Below are positions 27,118 through 36,368 of a stretch of 64,000 bases of DNA, one piece after another; the first letter of the stretch is position 1, and each line of letters begins with the position of its first letter. The position numbers were made by a program, and so were the translations under genes. The notes under the pieces were generated by a model. It did not search any database. It worked only from the letters and a program-made list of their open reading frames with translations, and was not told where the DNA came from. The stretch is from NCBI GenBank assembly GCA_002733605.1, contig NVWK01000004.1, forward strand, positions 186,001 through 250,000, read 5' to 3'. Source of the stretch: Robiginitomaculum sp. (GTDB taxonomy: Bacteria; Pseudomonadota; Alphaproteobacteria; Caulobacterales; Maricaulaceae).

Positions 27118-28356
27118 TTATAGTTTAGAAAAATGGGCCGCAATTTTAGCGGCGAGCCGCTCTGCCGCTTCACGTTTGGAAAGCTTGGGCCACGGATCAA
27201 CGTTGTCTGTCTGCACCAATATCATTGTGTTTTCATCGCCGCCCATCACGTCGCCCGACACATCATTGGCAACAATCCAGTCACAGCCCTTCTTGGCAAG
27301 TTTGGCTTGGGCATGGGGAATAATATCATTGGTTTCCGCCGCAAACCCGATCACGAGCGTGGGGCGGTTTTTGTGCGAAGACAGGGTTTTTAAAATGTCC
27401 GGAGTTTCTTCAAGCTCTAAAGGCGGCACAGCTTTGCCGTCTTTTTTAATTTTTTGAATACCGGTGTTGCGCGGGCGCCAATCGGCAACGGCGGCAACGC
27501 TGATAAACACGTCACATGGCAAAGCGCTCTCGCACGCTTTCAGCATATCCTGCGCTGTTTCCACATTGATAATCTCTACGCCGTGCGGGGGGGTTAAATC
27601 TACAGGCCCGGAGACCAGAGAAACTTTCGCGCCTAAATCGGCACAGGCCAATGCCAATGCATAGCCTTGCTTGCCAGAGGAATGGTTTGACAAATAGCGC
27701 ACCGGATCAATCGGTTCGCGGGTCGGGCCGGCGGTGATCAGCACATGTTTACCAGCCAGGGACTTTGGTTTCATTGCGTCCAAATCCGTTACCCCGGCAA
27801 GAGCGCTTTCGATAGCGTCCGCAATCGTTTCCGGTTCCGCCATGCGGCCATAGCCAAATTCTCCACATGCCATATCCCCTTCTTCGGGGCCGACGAACAA
27901 AGCGCCGTCCGCGCGTAAAGTTTCGACATTGCGTACAGTGGCCGCATTTTCCCACATGCGGACATTCATGGCCGGTGCGTAGAGCACCCGTTTATCGGTG
28001 GCGAGCAAGGTGGTGCTGGCCAAATCATTGGCGAGACCGTTGGCGGCTTTGGCCATCAAGTCCGCTGTCGCGGGTACGACGACCACAAGGTCGGCACTGC
28101 GGGATAATTCGATATGGCCCATTTCGGCCTCGTCCGAGAGGCTGAACAAATCCGTGTAAACTTTATCACCTGAAAGTGCACCGACTGAAAGGGGTGTGAC
28201 AAATTCCGTACCGGCTCTGGTCAGGATGGCGCGCGTTTGAATGCCGCGTTTGGCCAATACGCGGATGAGCAATAATGACTTATAGGCGGCAATGCCGCCG
28301 CCAATTATCAAGAGAATACGTTTATCGCTCATTTCATCTTTCACTTTATCGGCCAT
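27118..28356 (-). CDS. coaBC: Bifunctional phosphopantothenoylcysteine decarboxylase/synthase
   Basis: CoaBC joins 4-phosphopantothenate to cysteine and decarboxylates the product, two steps of coenzyme A synthesis. The N-terminal flavin-binding CoaC half has GGGIAAYKS, PATADLMAKAANGLAND and YAPAMNVRMW, with the catalytic cysteine in DMACGEFGYGRMAEP. The C-terminal CoaB half has AGPTREPIDPVRYLSNHSSG. I chose the ATG at 28356, and 28332 is equally possible. Open frame further upstream overlaps ubiB and is not needed. The start is 16 bases beyond the ubiB stop. Confidence 0.95.
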   Translation of the reverse strand: MADKVKDEMSDKRILLIIGGGIAAYKSLLLIRVLAKRGIQTRAILTRAGTEFVTPLSVGALSGDKVYTDLFSLSDEAEMGHIELSRSADLVVVVPATADLMAKAANGLANDLASTTLLATDKRVLYAPAMNVRMWENAATVRNVETLRADGALFVGPEEGDMACGEFGYGRMAEPETIADAIESALAGVTDLDAMKPKSLAGKHVLITAGPTREPIDPVRYLSNHSSGKQGYALALACADLGAKVSLVSGPVDLTPPHGVEIINVETAQDMLKACESALPCDVFISVAAVADWRPRNTGIQKIKKDGKAVPPLELEETPDILKTLSSHKNRPTLVIGFAAETNDIIPHAQAKLAKKGCDWIVANDVSGDVMGGDENTMILVQTDNVDPWPKLSKREAAERLAAKIAAHFSKL

Positions 28357-28372
28357 TCTGTAGATTAGGCCT

Positions 28373-29932
28373 TCACAAATTTCCGAAAGCCCAAAGGCTT
28401 CCCCACATAAGTACCGCACCCATTGCCGCCCATGCAAACCCTTTCAGCATGGCTCGCGGTTTTGTTACAGAGGCGGCTTGGGCTGATTTGGACAAATCCA
28501 CCTCCCCTGCCTGCCAAGCTTTGGCCAAAGCGGCGACATTTTCGGCCGCTGCGGGCATGGCTTTCAAGGTTTTCTGAGCGCGGCGCAGATCGGCCATGAA
28601 GTCGGAGATGCGGCCTTCCGGGCCAAGTTCGCGGCGCAAGCTGGCCTCGACAATCGGGCGGGAAGCCTCCCACATATCAAATTCCGGGTCGAGACGGCGA
28701 GCTACGCCTTCGGCCTGCATCATGGTTTTTTGTAACAAGATTAGCTGGGGCTGCATTTTCATATCAAATATGTCAGTGATCTCGAACAATTGCAGGAGGA
28801 CTTTCGACATGGAGACCTGATCGGAGGTTTTGCCGAAAATCGGTTCGCCAACGGCGCGGAGCGCACTGGCAAAATCTTCGACCGTATGATGGGCCGGTAC
28901 ATAGCCAGCTTCGAAATGCACTTCCGCGATACGCTGATAATCCCGTTCGAGAAACCCGTAGAGAATTTCTGCGTGAAAGCGTTGTTCCTCATGACTGAGA
29001 CGGCCAAGAATACCGAAATCCAGCAAGACCAATTGCCCGTCCGCATCAACAATCAGATTGCCTTCATGCATGTCCGCATGAAACACACCATAATCAAAAG
29101 CGCCTGTAAGAAAGCATTGGATGATTTTGATGGCCAGCGCTTTGCGGTCAATGTTCGGGTCGTCCAACACAGCGTCGCTCGACAGGGCAATGCCGTCAAT
29201 CCATTCCATGACCATTATGTTTTTCGAACTGAACTGCCAATACAACTCCGGTACGCGGAACAGGCCGGTTTCAACTGCCGCCTCGCCCACTTCACTGGCG
29301 GCGGCGGCTTCGAGGCGTAGATCAAGTTCGAGCATGACGGATCGGGCAACGGTTTCGATAAATAATTTGGGATCTAACCGCTCAAGAGCTTTGACAAATG
29401 TTTGGGCCAATGCCGCAACCATGCGTAAAACATCTATGTCCTTGGCCATCAAGGCATGGATATTGGGGCGCAGTATTTTGACCGCGACCAGCTCTCCGCT
29501 CAGCAGCTCTGCCTTATGGACTTGCGCTACCGAGGCAGCGGCGACAGGCTCGGACAGGGTTTTAAAAATCTCCTGCCAAGGCTTACCAAACTCTTTGGCG
29601 ATCCGCGCTTCGGCTTCTTGCATGGGGAAGGCCGGTACATTGTCTTTCAGGCGCGACAAGCCTTTGGTAAACTCGGGGTCGAGCATATCGGAGCGGGTCG
29701 AGAGAATTTGTCCGAATTTGATATAGGCCGGGCCGAGTTTTTCCAGTGCGAGCGCCAAACGCTCACCGGGATTTTTGGCCAGATCGCGGCGTGCGAATAT
29801 GCGCGAAATCCAACCAATCCAACGGACAAACCACGGCACTGATTTCGCATATTCTGCCGGAATCAGCGCATCGTGACGGGCTAGCACAAATCCGGTGCGT
29901 AAAAGCCTGAAAAATGTGAAAATCATTTTCAT
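28373..29932 (-). CDS. ubiB: UbiB-family protein (ABC1/ADCK atypical kinase, ubiquinone synthesis)
   Basis: UbiB is a membrane-bound atypical kinase/ATPase needed for ubiquinone biosynthesis. The 519 residues show the family's N-terminal KxGQ-like element in KFGQILSTRSDML, the A-rich loop around EPVAAASVAQVHKA, the invariant-Lys block VAVKILRP, FHADMHEGNL (catalytic loop) and LLDFGILG (metal-binding Asp). The C-terminus ends in a hydrophobic helix (FAWAAMGAVLMWGSLWAFG). It heads the leftward ubiB-coaBC-dut block. ubiE, its usual partner just upstream, is instead at 61-62 kb on the same strand. Confidence 0.94.
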   Translation of the reverse strand: MKMIFTFFRLLRTGFVLARHDALIPAEYAKSVPWFVRWIGWISRIFARRDLAKNPGERLALALEKLGPAYIKFGQILSTRSDMLDPEFTKGLSRLKDNVPAFPMQEAEARIAKEFGKPWQEIFKTLSEPVAAASVAQVHKAELLSGELVAVKILRPNIHALMAKDIDVLRMVAALAQTFVKALERLDPKLFIETVARSVMLELDLRLEAAAASEVGEAAVETGLFRVPELYWQFSSKNIMVMEWIDGIALSSDAVLDDPNIDRKALAIKIIQCFLTGAFDYGVFHADMHEGNLIVDADGQLVLLDFGILGRLSHEEQRFHAEILYGFLERDYQRIAEVHFEAGYVPAHHTVEDFASALRAVGEPIFGKTSDQVSMSKVLLQLFEITDIFDMKMQPQLILLQKTMMQAEGVARRLDPEFDMWEASRPIVEASLRRELGPEGRISDFMADLRRAQKTLKAMPAAAENVAALAKAWQAGEVDLSKSAQAASVTKPRAMLKGFAWAAMGAVLMWGSLWAFGNL

Positions 29933-30029
29933 ATCAAGCGGTTTCTACCGCATCTATTTACGGAAAGCGAGCGCCAAAAAGGGCGTAGGTTTACCTTTAG
30001 TTTTTCGTCAGTTCTAATGCTTGCCCGCC

Positions 30030-32315
30030 CTAATGTTTCTTTGGACCCAAAGTCTCCACGAAGAAATTGAGGATTTGGGTGTCGCGGTGAATCTTGTTGG
30101 TTTTGGCGCGGAAGCCGTGTTTTTCACCCGGATAGGTCATGATGCGCATATTGTGTTGCCCGCGTTTTTGCATTTCCCCCATCAGCTTGATAGAATGGCG
30201 AAACACAACATTATCATCGGCCATGCCGTGGATGAGCAAGAACGGTTCTGTCAGCCCGTCAATATGGGCAAAAACCTCTCCGTTTTCATATGCGCCTTCG
30301 GTGTAATTTGGCGTGCCTGGGTTCGGATCGCCTAGATAGCGTTCCGTATAGGCGGTGTCATACAACCGCCAATCCGTAACCGGCGCGCCGACAACGCCCG
30401 AGGCGTAGAGATCGGTTTGGGCCAACATGTGCAATGTCATATAGCCCCCGTAAGACCAGCCATAGACGCCCATTCTCTCAGGATCAATAAAGCGCAGACC
30501 TTTCAGAAACTCTGCCCCAACGGCCTGATCTTGCACTTCCACCGTACCCATCGCCCGATATAGGGTATCTTCAAATGCTTTGCCCCGATTGCTGGCGCCC
30601 CGGTTGTCGAGGGAAAAGACGACGAAGCCTTTATCGACCAAGACTTGTGCCAGCAGTGCTCTTTGATCCCAACCTCTATGGACACGTTGGACATGAGGGC
30701 CGCCGTAGACAATGGTGATGGAAGGTCTCAGCTCGCCCGGTTTTATATCTTCGGGCACATAGAGTATATAATCCAGTTTTGTACCATCACTTGCATCCAA
30801 TTGCCCGAATTGTGGCGTGATATGCGACCCAACATACGGCCCGTAAGGATGGTTTTCATCCAGCTTGTTTTCATTCAGCCAGATCAGGGGCTCGCCCGTA
30901 TTCGAGAAAGCGCGGGTTTGTGGCGGTGTGGATTTGTTGGAAAACGTGCCAATATAGGCGGCGCAGTTTTTGGCAAAACTGGCAGAATGCTGACCTGCGC
31001 CTGTCGAGAGCTGTTTCATATCGGTGCCGTCGAAATTGATACTGTAGATATGGCGCTCAATGGCGCTCTCTTGGGACGCGGTGAAGTAAAGAACTTCATT
31101 GGCTTCATCGACACAGTTCACCGTCAAGACCGGCCAATTGCCTTTGGTGATTTGTAGCGGATTTACGCCGTCAGACCCGTAGCGGTAGACATGGTTAAAT
31201 CCGTCACGTTCCGAATTCCACAAGAAGCCGCCGTCTTTTAACGTCTTGACCCCGCCTGTAATATTGATCCAGGTCGGGCTTGTTTCTTCAAACACAATAT
31301 GGCTGGCGCCGGTGGACGGATTGACGTCCAGAATTTTCAGGTTTTTCTGGTCGCGCGACAAAATGCCTACATACATATGTTTGGCGTCTTTACTCCAATT
31401 GACGCGGGTCAGATAAATATCCGGCTCATCACCAATATCAACCCAGAGGGTCCGGCCCCCTTCAATGGGAACAATTCCCAATTTCACAGTCGCATTTTTG
31501 GTGCCTGCAAATGGATAGCGCTGGGATACATTGACAATATTGCCGGCTGAAAATTCAATCCGTTCTTCAATTGCAAGCAAGTTTTCATCGATTTGGGAAT
31601 AGGCAATACGGCTCTCGTCCGGGGCCATCCAGTATCCGGTGGCCCGGCCCAGTTCTTCCTGTACCACGAATGAGGCGGTGGCGTTGCGCACCAAACCTGT
31701 CGTGCCGTAGCTGAGGCGGAACTCGCGGCCACTCGTCAAATCGGTTACAAACAGCTCGTCATCACGCACATAGCTTACATATTTACCAGAGGCTGAAATT
31801 CGTACATCGGTTTCAAATCCGTCCGTGTTTGTGACTTGTGTCGCCTTGCCGGCTTCCAGATTGTAGACAAAAACGTCGCCGCCGAGCGGAAAGAGGATTT
31901 GTTGGTTTTTGGCGTCCCAGCTATAGGCAACAATACCTTTGCCGTACTCACGGGCCCGCTCGCGGCGGTTTTTTTCTTCTGCGGACAGAACTTCGGGCGC
32001 GCCGAGTAAATCGGTGGAGCTGACCAAAAGCCGGCCTTCGCCTGTGGCCAGATCATAGGCCCATAAATCCTGCTGGTTGGCATCATCTGCGCGGCCTTGT
32101 AAAACGGTGACCATTTCTCCGTTGGGGGAAATACGCAGCTTTGACAGTGACGATCCTGACAGGGACGGATCCGAATGTAGGCGCGCCATGGTTAAATCAC
32201 CGGGCTTGGTAATATCGGTATTTTTGGCCTGATCCGTTTCGGATATGCCGCAACCTGCCAAGGCCATGCTGAGTGTTATCGTCGCTACAGAAAGACCGGA
32301 TTTTAAAAAGTACAT
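30030..32315 (-). CDS. Dipeptidyl peptidase IV-type lipoprotein (S9 family)
   Basis: This exported serine peptidase should release dipeptides from peptide N-termini. The 761 residues begin with a lipoprotein signal whose lipobox is LAGC. An eight-bladed beta-propeller (DPP-IV N-terminal domain) follows. The C-terminal alpha/beta-hydrolase domain holds the catalytic triad, which by motif is Ser621 in GWSYGGYM, Asp700 in MADDNVV and His733 in GEKHGF. The propeller region EELGRATGYW includes the double-Glu-like N-terminus binding element. It is transcribed divergently from the DHH-family gene. Confidence 0.92.
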   Translation of the reverse strand: MYFLKSGLSVATITLSMALAGCGISETDQAKNTDITKPGDLTMARLHSDPSLSGSSLSKLRISPNGEMVTVLQGRADDANQQDLWAYDLATGEGRLLVSSTDLLGAPEVLSAEEKNRRERAREYGKGIVAYSWDAKNQQILFPLGGDVFVYNLEAGKATQVTNTDGFETDVRISASGKYVSYVRDDELFVTDLTSGREFRLSYGTTGLVRNATASFVVQEELGRATGYWMAPDESRIAYSQIDENLLAIEERIEFSAGNIVNVSQRYPFAGTKNATVKLGIVPIEGGRTLWVDIGDEPDIYLTRVNWSKDAKHMYVGILSRDQKNLKILDVNPSTGASHIVFEETSPTWINITGGVKTLKDGGFLWNSERDGFNHVYRYGSDGVNPLQITKGNWPVLTVNCVDEANEVLYFTASQESAIERHIYSINFDGTDMKQLSTGAGQHSASFAKNCAAYIGTFSNKSTPPQTRAFSNTGEPLIWLNENKLDENHPYGPYVGSHITPQFGQLDASDGTKLDYILYVPEDIKPGELRPSITIVYGGPHVQRVHRGWDQRALLAQVLVDKGFVVFSLDNRGASNRGKAFEDTLYRAMGTVEVQDQAVGAEFLKGLRFIDPERMGVYGWSYGGYMTLHMLAQTDLYASGVVGAPVTDWRLYDTAYTERYLGDPNPGTPNYTEGAYENGEVFAHIDGLTEPFLLIHGMADDNVVFRHSIKLMGEMQKRGQHNMRIMTYPGEKHGFRAKTNKIHRDTQILNFFVETLGPKKH

Positions 32316-32395
32316 ACCTTACCTCATTTTTACTTTGAGCATATTCGCAAGCACGTCTATAAAACGCAAGAGAGAACACATCGAAAGAGACCATC

Positions 32396-33340
32396 ATGAC
32401 CGCTTATGATATTTTTAACGGAGATGCAGACGGGATTTGCGCACTTGTGCAATTGCGTTTGGCCGAGCCACGCACGGCACAGCTGATTACCGGCGTGAAG
32501 CGCGATATCAATTTGCTGGAAAAAATAGATGCAAAATCTGGCGACCTTATCACCGTGCTTGATATATCCATGCGCACGAATGCGAATGGTCTTGCCAAAG
32601 CTTTGGCGGCAGGGGCCAATGTATTTTATGTGGATCATCACAATTCAGGCGAAATTCCCAGCCACAAAAACTTGCAAGCCATCATTGATACACGCCCCAC
32701 CGTCTGTACATCTTTGTTGGTCAATAAATATCTGAAAGGGGCGTATGCGCAATGGGCGCTCGTAGCGGCTTATGGGGACAATATGGCGGCAAGTGGGGAC
32801 AAGCTTGCGAAAGAGTTGGGCCTCAACGATACCGAGCGCGCACAATTGAAGCATTTCGGCGAGTTGGTCAATTATAATGGGTATGGGCGTGATATCTCTG
32901 ATCTACATTATGCGCCTGCACAATTGTACCAACACTTGTGCGCGTATGAAACACCGCGTCTTTTGCTAAAAGACCGCCCGGATATTTACGAGACCCTTGC
33001 CAGTGGATACGAGGACGATTTCAAAAATGCGCAATCGGCGCAGCGGCTTGCAGATAATGTTGAACTTCTGGAGGATGCATCATGGGCACACCGGATTTCG
33101 GGGCCTTATGCCAATGCACTTGCCCTTGGCAGGCCAGATCGCGCCCACGCACTTCTGAGCTACAATGCACAGGGTGGTTATACGGTCTCCATACGGGCCG
33201 CCCTTGATACACCAAGCGGGGCAGGTGATTTTTGTGAACGCTTTCCAAGTGGAGGCGGTCGCGCGGCCGCGGCCGGTATCAACCACCTCCCCAAAGATCA
33301 GCTCGATGTTTTTCTCGCCAAGTTTCGCGAGCAGTTTTAG
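32396..33340 (+). CDS. DHH-family phosphoesterase-like protein
   Basis: The family includes nanoRNases and related manganese-dependent phosphodiesterases, but this subgroup is not assigned a precise substrate. The 314 residues start with DIFNGDADGICAL (first metal-binding motif). The DHH motif itself lies in YVDHHNSG around residue 81, and a DHHA1-type end GGGRAAAAGINHL closes the protein. The conserved metal ligands therefore look intact and activity is likely. It stands alone, divergent from the DPP-IV gene and convergent with the short-chain dehydrogenase. Confidence 0.82.
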   Translation: MTAYDIFNGDADGICALVQLRLAEPRTAQLITGVKRDINLLEKIDAKSGDLITVLDISMRTNANGLAKALAAGANVFYVDHHNSGEIPSHKNLQAIIDTRPTVCTSLLVNKYLKGAYAQWALVAAYGDNMAASGDKLAKELGLNDTERAQLKHFGELVNYNGYGRDISDLHYAPAQLYQHLCAYETPRLLLKDRPDIYETLASGYEDDFKNAQSAQRLADNVELLEDASWAHRISGPYANALALGRPDRAHALLSYNAQGGYTVSIRAALDTPSGAGDFCERFPSGGGRAAAAGINHLPKDQLDVFLAKFREQF

Positions 33341-33350
33341 CTGGTAGCGC

Positions 33351-34136
33351 TTATCTTGGCGGCATTCTTGCGGCCGCATCTGCGCGGATATATTCGCCGT
33401 TAATATAGACTTGTTCGCACAACATTTCGACCACTTTGGCGTATTCTTTGCTGGTGCCGAAACGGGCGGGGAATTGTACGTGGGCGCGGAGGTTTTCTTT
33501 CACTTCCGGCTTCATTTGCTCATAGATCGGGGTTTCGAAAAAGCCCGGCAAAATTGTGTTGCAGCGAATGCCTTCACGGGCCAGATCACGCGCAATTGGC
33601 AATGCCATAGACAAGATGCCGCCTTTGGAGGCTGCGTAGGCGACCTGTCCGATTTGCCCGTCTTGGGCGGCGACAGAGGCGGTGTTGACAATCACGCCGC
33701 GTTCGCCGTCCGGCTCGGTTGGCTCGAGGGTCATCATGCCGGCGGCTGATTTTGACAGACACAGGAATGTGCCGATCAGATTTATGCCGATGATTTTTGC
33801 ATAATATCCGGCGTCATGGGCGCGGATTTCACCGGTTTTGCGGTCACGGCTTGCGGTTTTCATACCGCCGCCAATGCCGGCGCAATTGATCATGACGCGC
33901 TCTTGGCCATTAACGGCGCGCACAGTTTCAAAGCCAGCGTCGACGCTGGCCTCATCGGAGACATCTACACAGGCAAATACGCCGCCGATTTCTTTGGCAA
34001 TGCGCTCGCCGCGCTCTGCATTCATGTCGAAGATTCCGACTTTTACGCCTCTCGCGGCCAAAAGGCGGGCAGTCCCCTCCCCTAAACCGGACGCGCCGCC
34101 CGTGACGACAGCTGCAATATTATTTGAAAGTTCCAT
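33351..34136 (-). CDS. Short-chain dehydrogenase, 3-hydroxyacyl-CoA dehydrogenase type II-like
   Basis: SDR enzymes of this type oxidise 3-hydroxyacyl-CoA or similar alcohols with NAD+. I chose the ATG at 34136, with GCGAGG upstream. An in-frame ATG at 34151 adds five residues. The cofactor motif is TGGASGLGEGTA, the aspartate choosing NAD is in VGIFDMN, and NCAGIGGG follows. Catalytic Tyr and Lys lie in YAASKGG, preceded by the Ser in NTASVAAQDG. PGFFETPI is the usual loop. At 261 residues it is full length. The physiological substrate is inferred only. Confidence 0.85.
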   Translation of the reverse strand: MELSNNIAAVVTGGASGLGEGTARLLAARGVKVGIFDMNAERGERIAKEIGGVFACVDVSDEASVDAGFETVRAVNGQERVMINCAGIGGGMKTASRDRKTGEIRAHDAGYYAKIIGINLIGTFLCLSKSAAGMMTLEPTEPDGERGVIVNTASVAAQDGQIGQVAYAASKGGILSMALPIARDLAREGIRCNTILPGFFETPIYEQMKPEVKENLRAHVQFPARFGTSKEYAKVVEMLCEQVYINGEYIRADAAARMPPR

Positions 34137-34235
34137 AAAGCCTCGCTCCACATTTTTATTGAATTTGATTGGCAGACACTATCGCCATTGCTAAAAAGCT
34201 CAAACGAATTCTCGTCTTCTCATGAGGTTTTTCCG

Positions 34236-35111
34236 ATGACCCCTATCTCGATGCCCCCTATCTCTCTGGCCGTACATGGCGGCGCTGGCAATTACGAGCT
34301 TAAAGATCAAGATGAGCGCATAGCGCAACTCAGACAAGTTGTCACTGAGGGCAAAGCCATGTTGCAAGACGGTGCCAAGGCACTTGATGTGGCCGAGGCA
34401 CTGGCCGTGCTGCTGGAGGATTGCGGGCTCTATGTCGCGGGCAAGGGCACCGGCCCCAACAGTGCGGGCGAGTATGAACTGGACGCGTGTATTATGAACG
34501 GGGCTGACCGCAAGATCGGCGCGGTGTGTGCCTTAAAGGGCTATAAAAATCCGGTACGGGTGGCCCGTAAAGTTTTGGAAAATACACCGCATGTGATGTT
34601 GGCGGGACGCGGGGCAGAGAACTTTGCCAGCGCCCAACATTGCGATCAAATTCTCAATCCGCTCGATTATTATATTGTTCAGGGGATTACCCGAACACCT
34701 GAAGACCTTGATACGGGCACGATTGGGGTGGTGGCACGTGACAAGCACGGGCATTTGGCCGCTGCGACCTCGACCGGAGGTCTGCTTGGTAAAATGCAGG
34801 GGCGGGTCGGTGATAGCCCCCTACCGGGCGCGGGGTGCTGGGCCGATACGCGGGTGGCCGTGTCGTGTACGGGACAGGGCGAGTATTTCATTAAGGCGGC
34901 GATTGCAGCCGATATTTCGGCGCGGATGCGCTATGGTGGCTATTCCCTCGAAGCTTCGGCCAGCGGTGCCATTCATGATATGGGCGTTCAGGGCGGATAT
35001 GGCGGGTTGATCGCTCTGGGGCCATTGGGCGATCCCGTCTTCCCGTTCAATTCCAAAGGTATGCGCAGGGGCTGGATTGATGGGGACGGAGAAGTACAAA
35101 CGGCGGTCTAA
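34236..35111 (+). CDS. Isoaspartyl peptidase/L-asparaginase (Ntn hydrolase)
   Basis: The family self-cleaves before a catalytic threonine and hydrolyses isoaspartyl dipeptides and asparagine. The start at 34236 gives the family N-terminus SLAVHGGAGNYEL. The Gly-Thr cleavage site is in DTGTIGVVARD, making Thr162 the nucleophile, and AAATSTGGLLGKMQGRVGDS carries the substrate-binding block. GAGCWAD is also conserved. At 291 residues it is slightly shorter than the E. coli protein. It is divergent from the SDR gene and ends next to two small envelope genes read the other way. Confidence 0.9.
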   Translation: MTPISMPPISLAVHGGAGNYELKDQDERIAQLRQVVTEGKAMLQDGAKALDVAEALAVLLEDCGLYVAGKGTGPNSAGEYELDACIMNGADRKIGAVCALKGYKNPVRVARKVLENTPHVMLAGRGAENFASAQHCDQILNPLDYYIVQGITRTPEDLDTGTIGVVARDKHGHLAAATSTGGLLGKMQGRVGDSPLPGAGCWADTRVAVSCTGQGEYFIKAAIAADISARMRYGGYSLEASASGAIHDMGVQGGYGGLIALGPLGDPVFPFNSKGMRRGWIDGDGEVQTAV

Positions 35112-35124
35112 GGCACACGCCGGA

Positions 35125-35526
35125 TTAACTAGTTGATTTAGACTTAGTGGTTTGCGCGCCCATATATAAAGCCGCCCCCAAGCTCGCCCATGCCGGCATC
35201 TGGATCAGCAAGACATTTGCCAAAGCGACATTATCCATCGGGGCTCCGCGATCAAAGAAAATAACAATGTGATAAACCGCATGGGCAGCTGGCCAAATTG
35301 CGGCATAAACCGCAATAGAGGCTGTGCGCAAACCATAGATTAAACCGATTCCAGCCAACACATATATGAAGCTGATATCGCGAATAAAATGCAGATTAAA
35401 CGGCCCCATCATCGAGACTCCCGGCACGCTCTCATACCAATATTGGGGCGCAAACCACATGGCGGCTGCATTGAGAAGATAGCCCAATCCAACAAGAACC
35501 AAGATTACCTTACTCACTGTTTTCAT
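35125..35526 (-). CDS. Small membrane protein, about four TM helices
   Basis: The 133-residue protein is hydrophobic almost throughout, with about four predicted helices: KVILVLVGLGYLLNAAAMWF, a second segment around ISFIYVLAGIGLIYGL, a third around AVYAAIWPAAHAVYHIV, and a fourth near ANVLLIQMPAWASLGAALYM. No named family is recognised, though the length and topology resemble DoxX/DUF4345-like proteins. It starts 17 bases after the end of the secreted-protein gene at 35544, and the two are probably co-transcribed. Confidence 0.65.
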   Translation of the reverse strand: MKTVSKVILVLVGLGYLLNAAAMWFAPQYWYESVPGVSMMGPFNLHFIRDISFIYVLAGIGLIYGLRTASIAVYAAIWPAAHAVYHIVIFFDRGAPMDNVALANVLLIQMPAWASLGAALYMGAQTTKSKSTS

Positions 35527-35543
35527 CAGGCGCTCCGTCTATT

Positions 35544-35972
35544 TTATTTGGAAGCTTCTAGCAGCTTCACCAAATCATGGAATTTGTCATGCACACTACT
35601 AAAATTGGCTTGAAAGTCTGCCGTATCATTCTGCTCACACGTGGCCTCTAATACCTTCACGGTCGCGACCAGTGCCGTTGTCGCCGTCTGCCACTCAGTT
35701 GCAGGCACAGACGCAGGAGACGAAGCCTCAACAACCGCCTTGGCTTTTTGCGCATACTCATGCACATTTGTGCAGGTGGACTGCATCCGTTCCGGGCCTG
35801 TCTTGGCATGCCAATCCTTACTCATCACGTCATGGAAAGCTTTGACGCTTTCGCTGAAGCCTTCGTGATGATCCTCATGTGTCTGCTCTGGTGCTTGTTT
35901 TGGCCCGGCAAATGCACTGGTCGCACACAACAAACTCATTACCCCAATAATGATCCCTATTTTCTGTTTCAT
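35544..35972 (-). CDS. Secreted small helical protein with His-rich N-terminus
   Basis: The 142-residue product has a clear signal peptide (MKQKIGIIIGVMSLLCATSA, cut after AFA). The mature N-terminus contains HEDHHEGF, a possible metal-binding cluster. The rest is predicted to be a helical bundle, with two cysteines (STCTNVHEY and EATCEQND) that could form a disulfide. The pattern loosely recalls periplasmic cytochrome c-prime-like or metal-stress bundle proteins, but there is no CxxCH haem motif. The function is unknown. Confidence 0.65.
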   Translation of the reverse strand: MKQKIGIIIGVMSLLCATSAFAGPKQAPEQTHEDHHEGFSESVKAFHDVMSKDWHAKTGPERMQSTCTNVHEYAQKAKAVVEASSPASVPATEWQTATTALVATVKVLEATCEQNDTADFQANFSSVHDKFHDLVKLLEASK

Positions 35973-36130
35973 ATCAATCCCTCTCTAAAGACCCGAGTTT
36001 AGCCCATGGCCTCCAAGTTGACAATCCATCTCTGTGATCCCCTAGACGCCCTTTTTTGCACCTCCATGCCTACCCGCTCGTCATTCATACTGGTCCAAAA
36101 TATAGCACCACAGGCAAAACCATATTCCGG

Positions 36131-36186
36131 AAGGCGCTAAAACACACTCCATAAGGTGCTAAACACTTACTATAGGGTGTTAAATG
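36131..36186. repeat. Three imperfect 22-base direct repeats
   Basis: AAGGCGCTAA (36131), AAGGTGCTAA (36153) and AGGGTGTTAA (36174) recur at 22 and 21 bases, two helical turns. The flanking bases ACAC, ACAC and ATGT extend the likeness. They sit directly upstream of the TetR promoter, as an activator array would. Confidence 0.55.
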
Positions 36187-36191
36187 TCAAT

Positions 36192-36211
36192 ATGAATGAA
36201 TGTTCATTCAT
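36192..36211. promoter_or_regulatory. TetR-type operator 1
   Basis: Nine-base arms ATGAATGAA and TTCATTCAT flank a two-base centre. The palindrome ends eight bases upstream of the -35 box at 36219. It belongs to the TGAATGAACGTTCATTCA-like class used by many TetR repressors. Confidence 0.7.
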
Positions 36212-36218
36212 TATCTTG

Positions 36219-36247
36219 TTGACATGTTGTTACATCAAACTTATTGA
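36219..36247 (+). promoter_or_regulatory. Predicted promoter of the TetR-plsC-transporter operon
   Basis: TTGACA (36219-36224) and a TATTGA hexamer (36242-36247) are separated by 17 bases. It is bracketed by the two palindromes, so a bound repressor would block it. Confidence 0.55.
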
Positions 36248-36257
36248 AAGGATAGTG

Positions 36258-36271
36258 AATGAACGTTCATT
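36258..36271. promoter_or_regulatory. TetR-type operator 2
   Basis: AATGAACGTTCATT is a perfect 14-base palindrome just downstream of the -10 box, near the expected transcription start. Together with operator 1 it suggests autoregulation by the TetR protein encoded 98 bases further on. Confidence 0.72.
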
Positions 36272-36368
36272 TTTAAGGTGAGGGCTAGCCCCAAAAACGG
36301 GGTTGTTTTGATACTAAACGCTAGGCTGGCAGATTAAAGGCACGGCACCGAAGCCGTAAGGAGACTGT

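Larger units (their letters stand above)
35973..36368. other. 396-base control region upstream of the TetR-plsC operon
   Basis: No gene is visible. From left to right it holds an AT-rich stretch after the secreted-protein gene, three 22-base repeats (36131-36186), two AATGAA/TTCATT palindromes (36192-36211 and 36258-36271) around a promoter, and a leader with GGAG before the TetR start at 36369. Confidence 0.7.
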
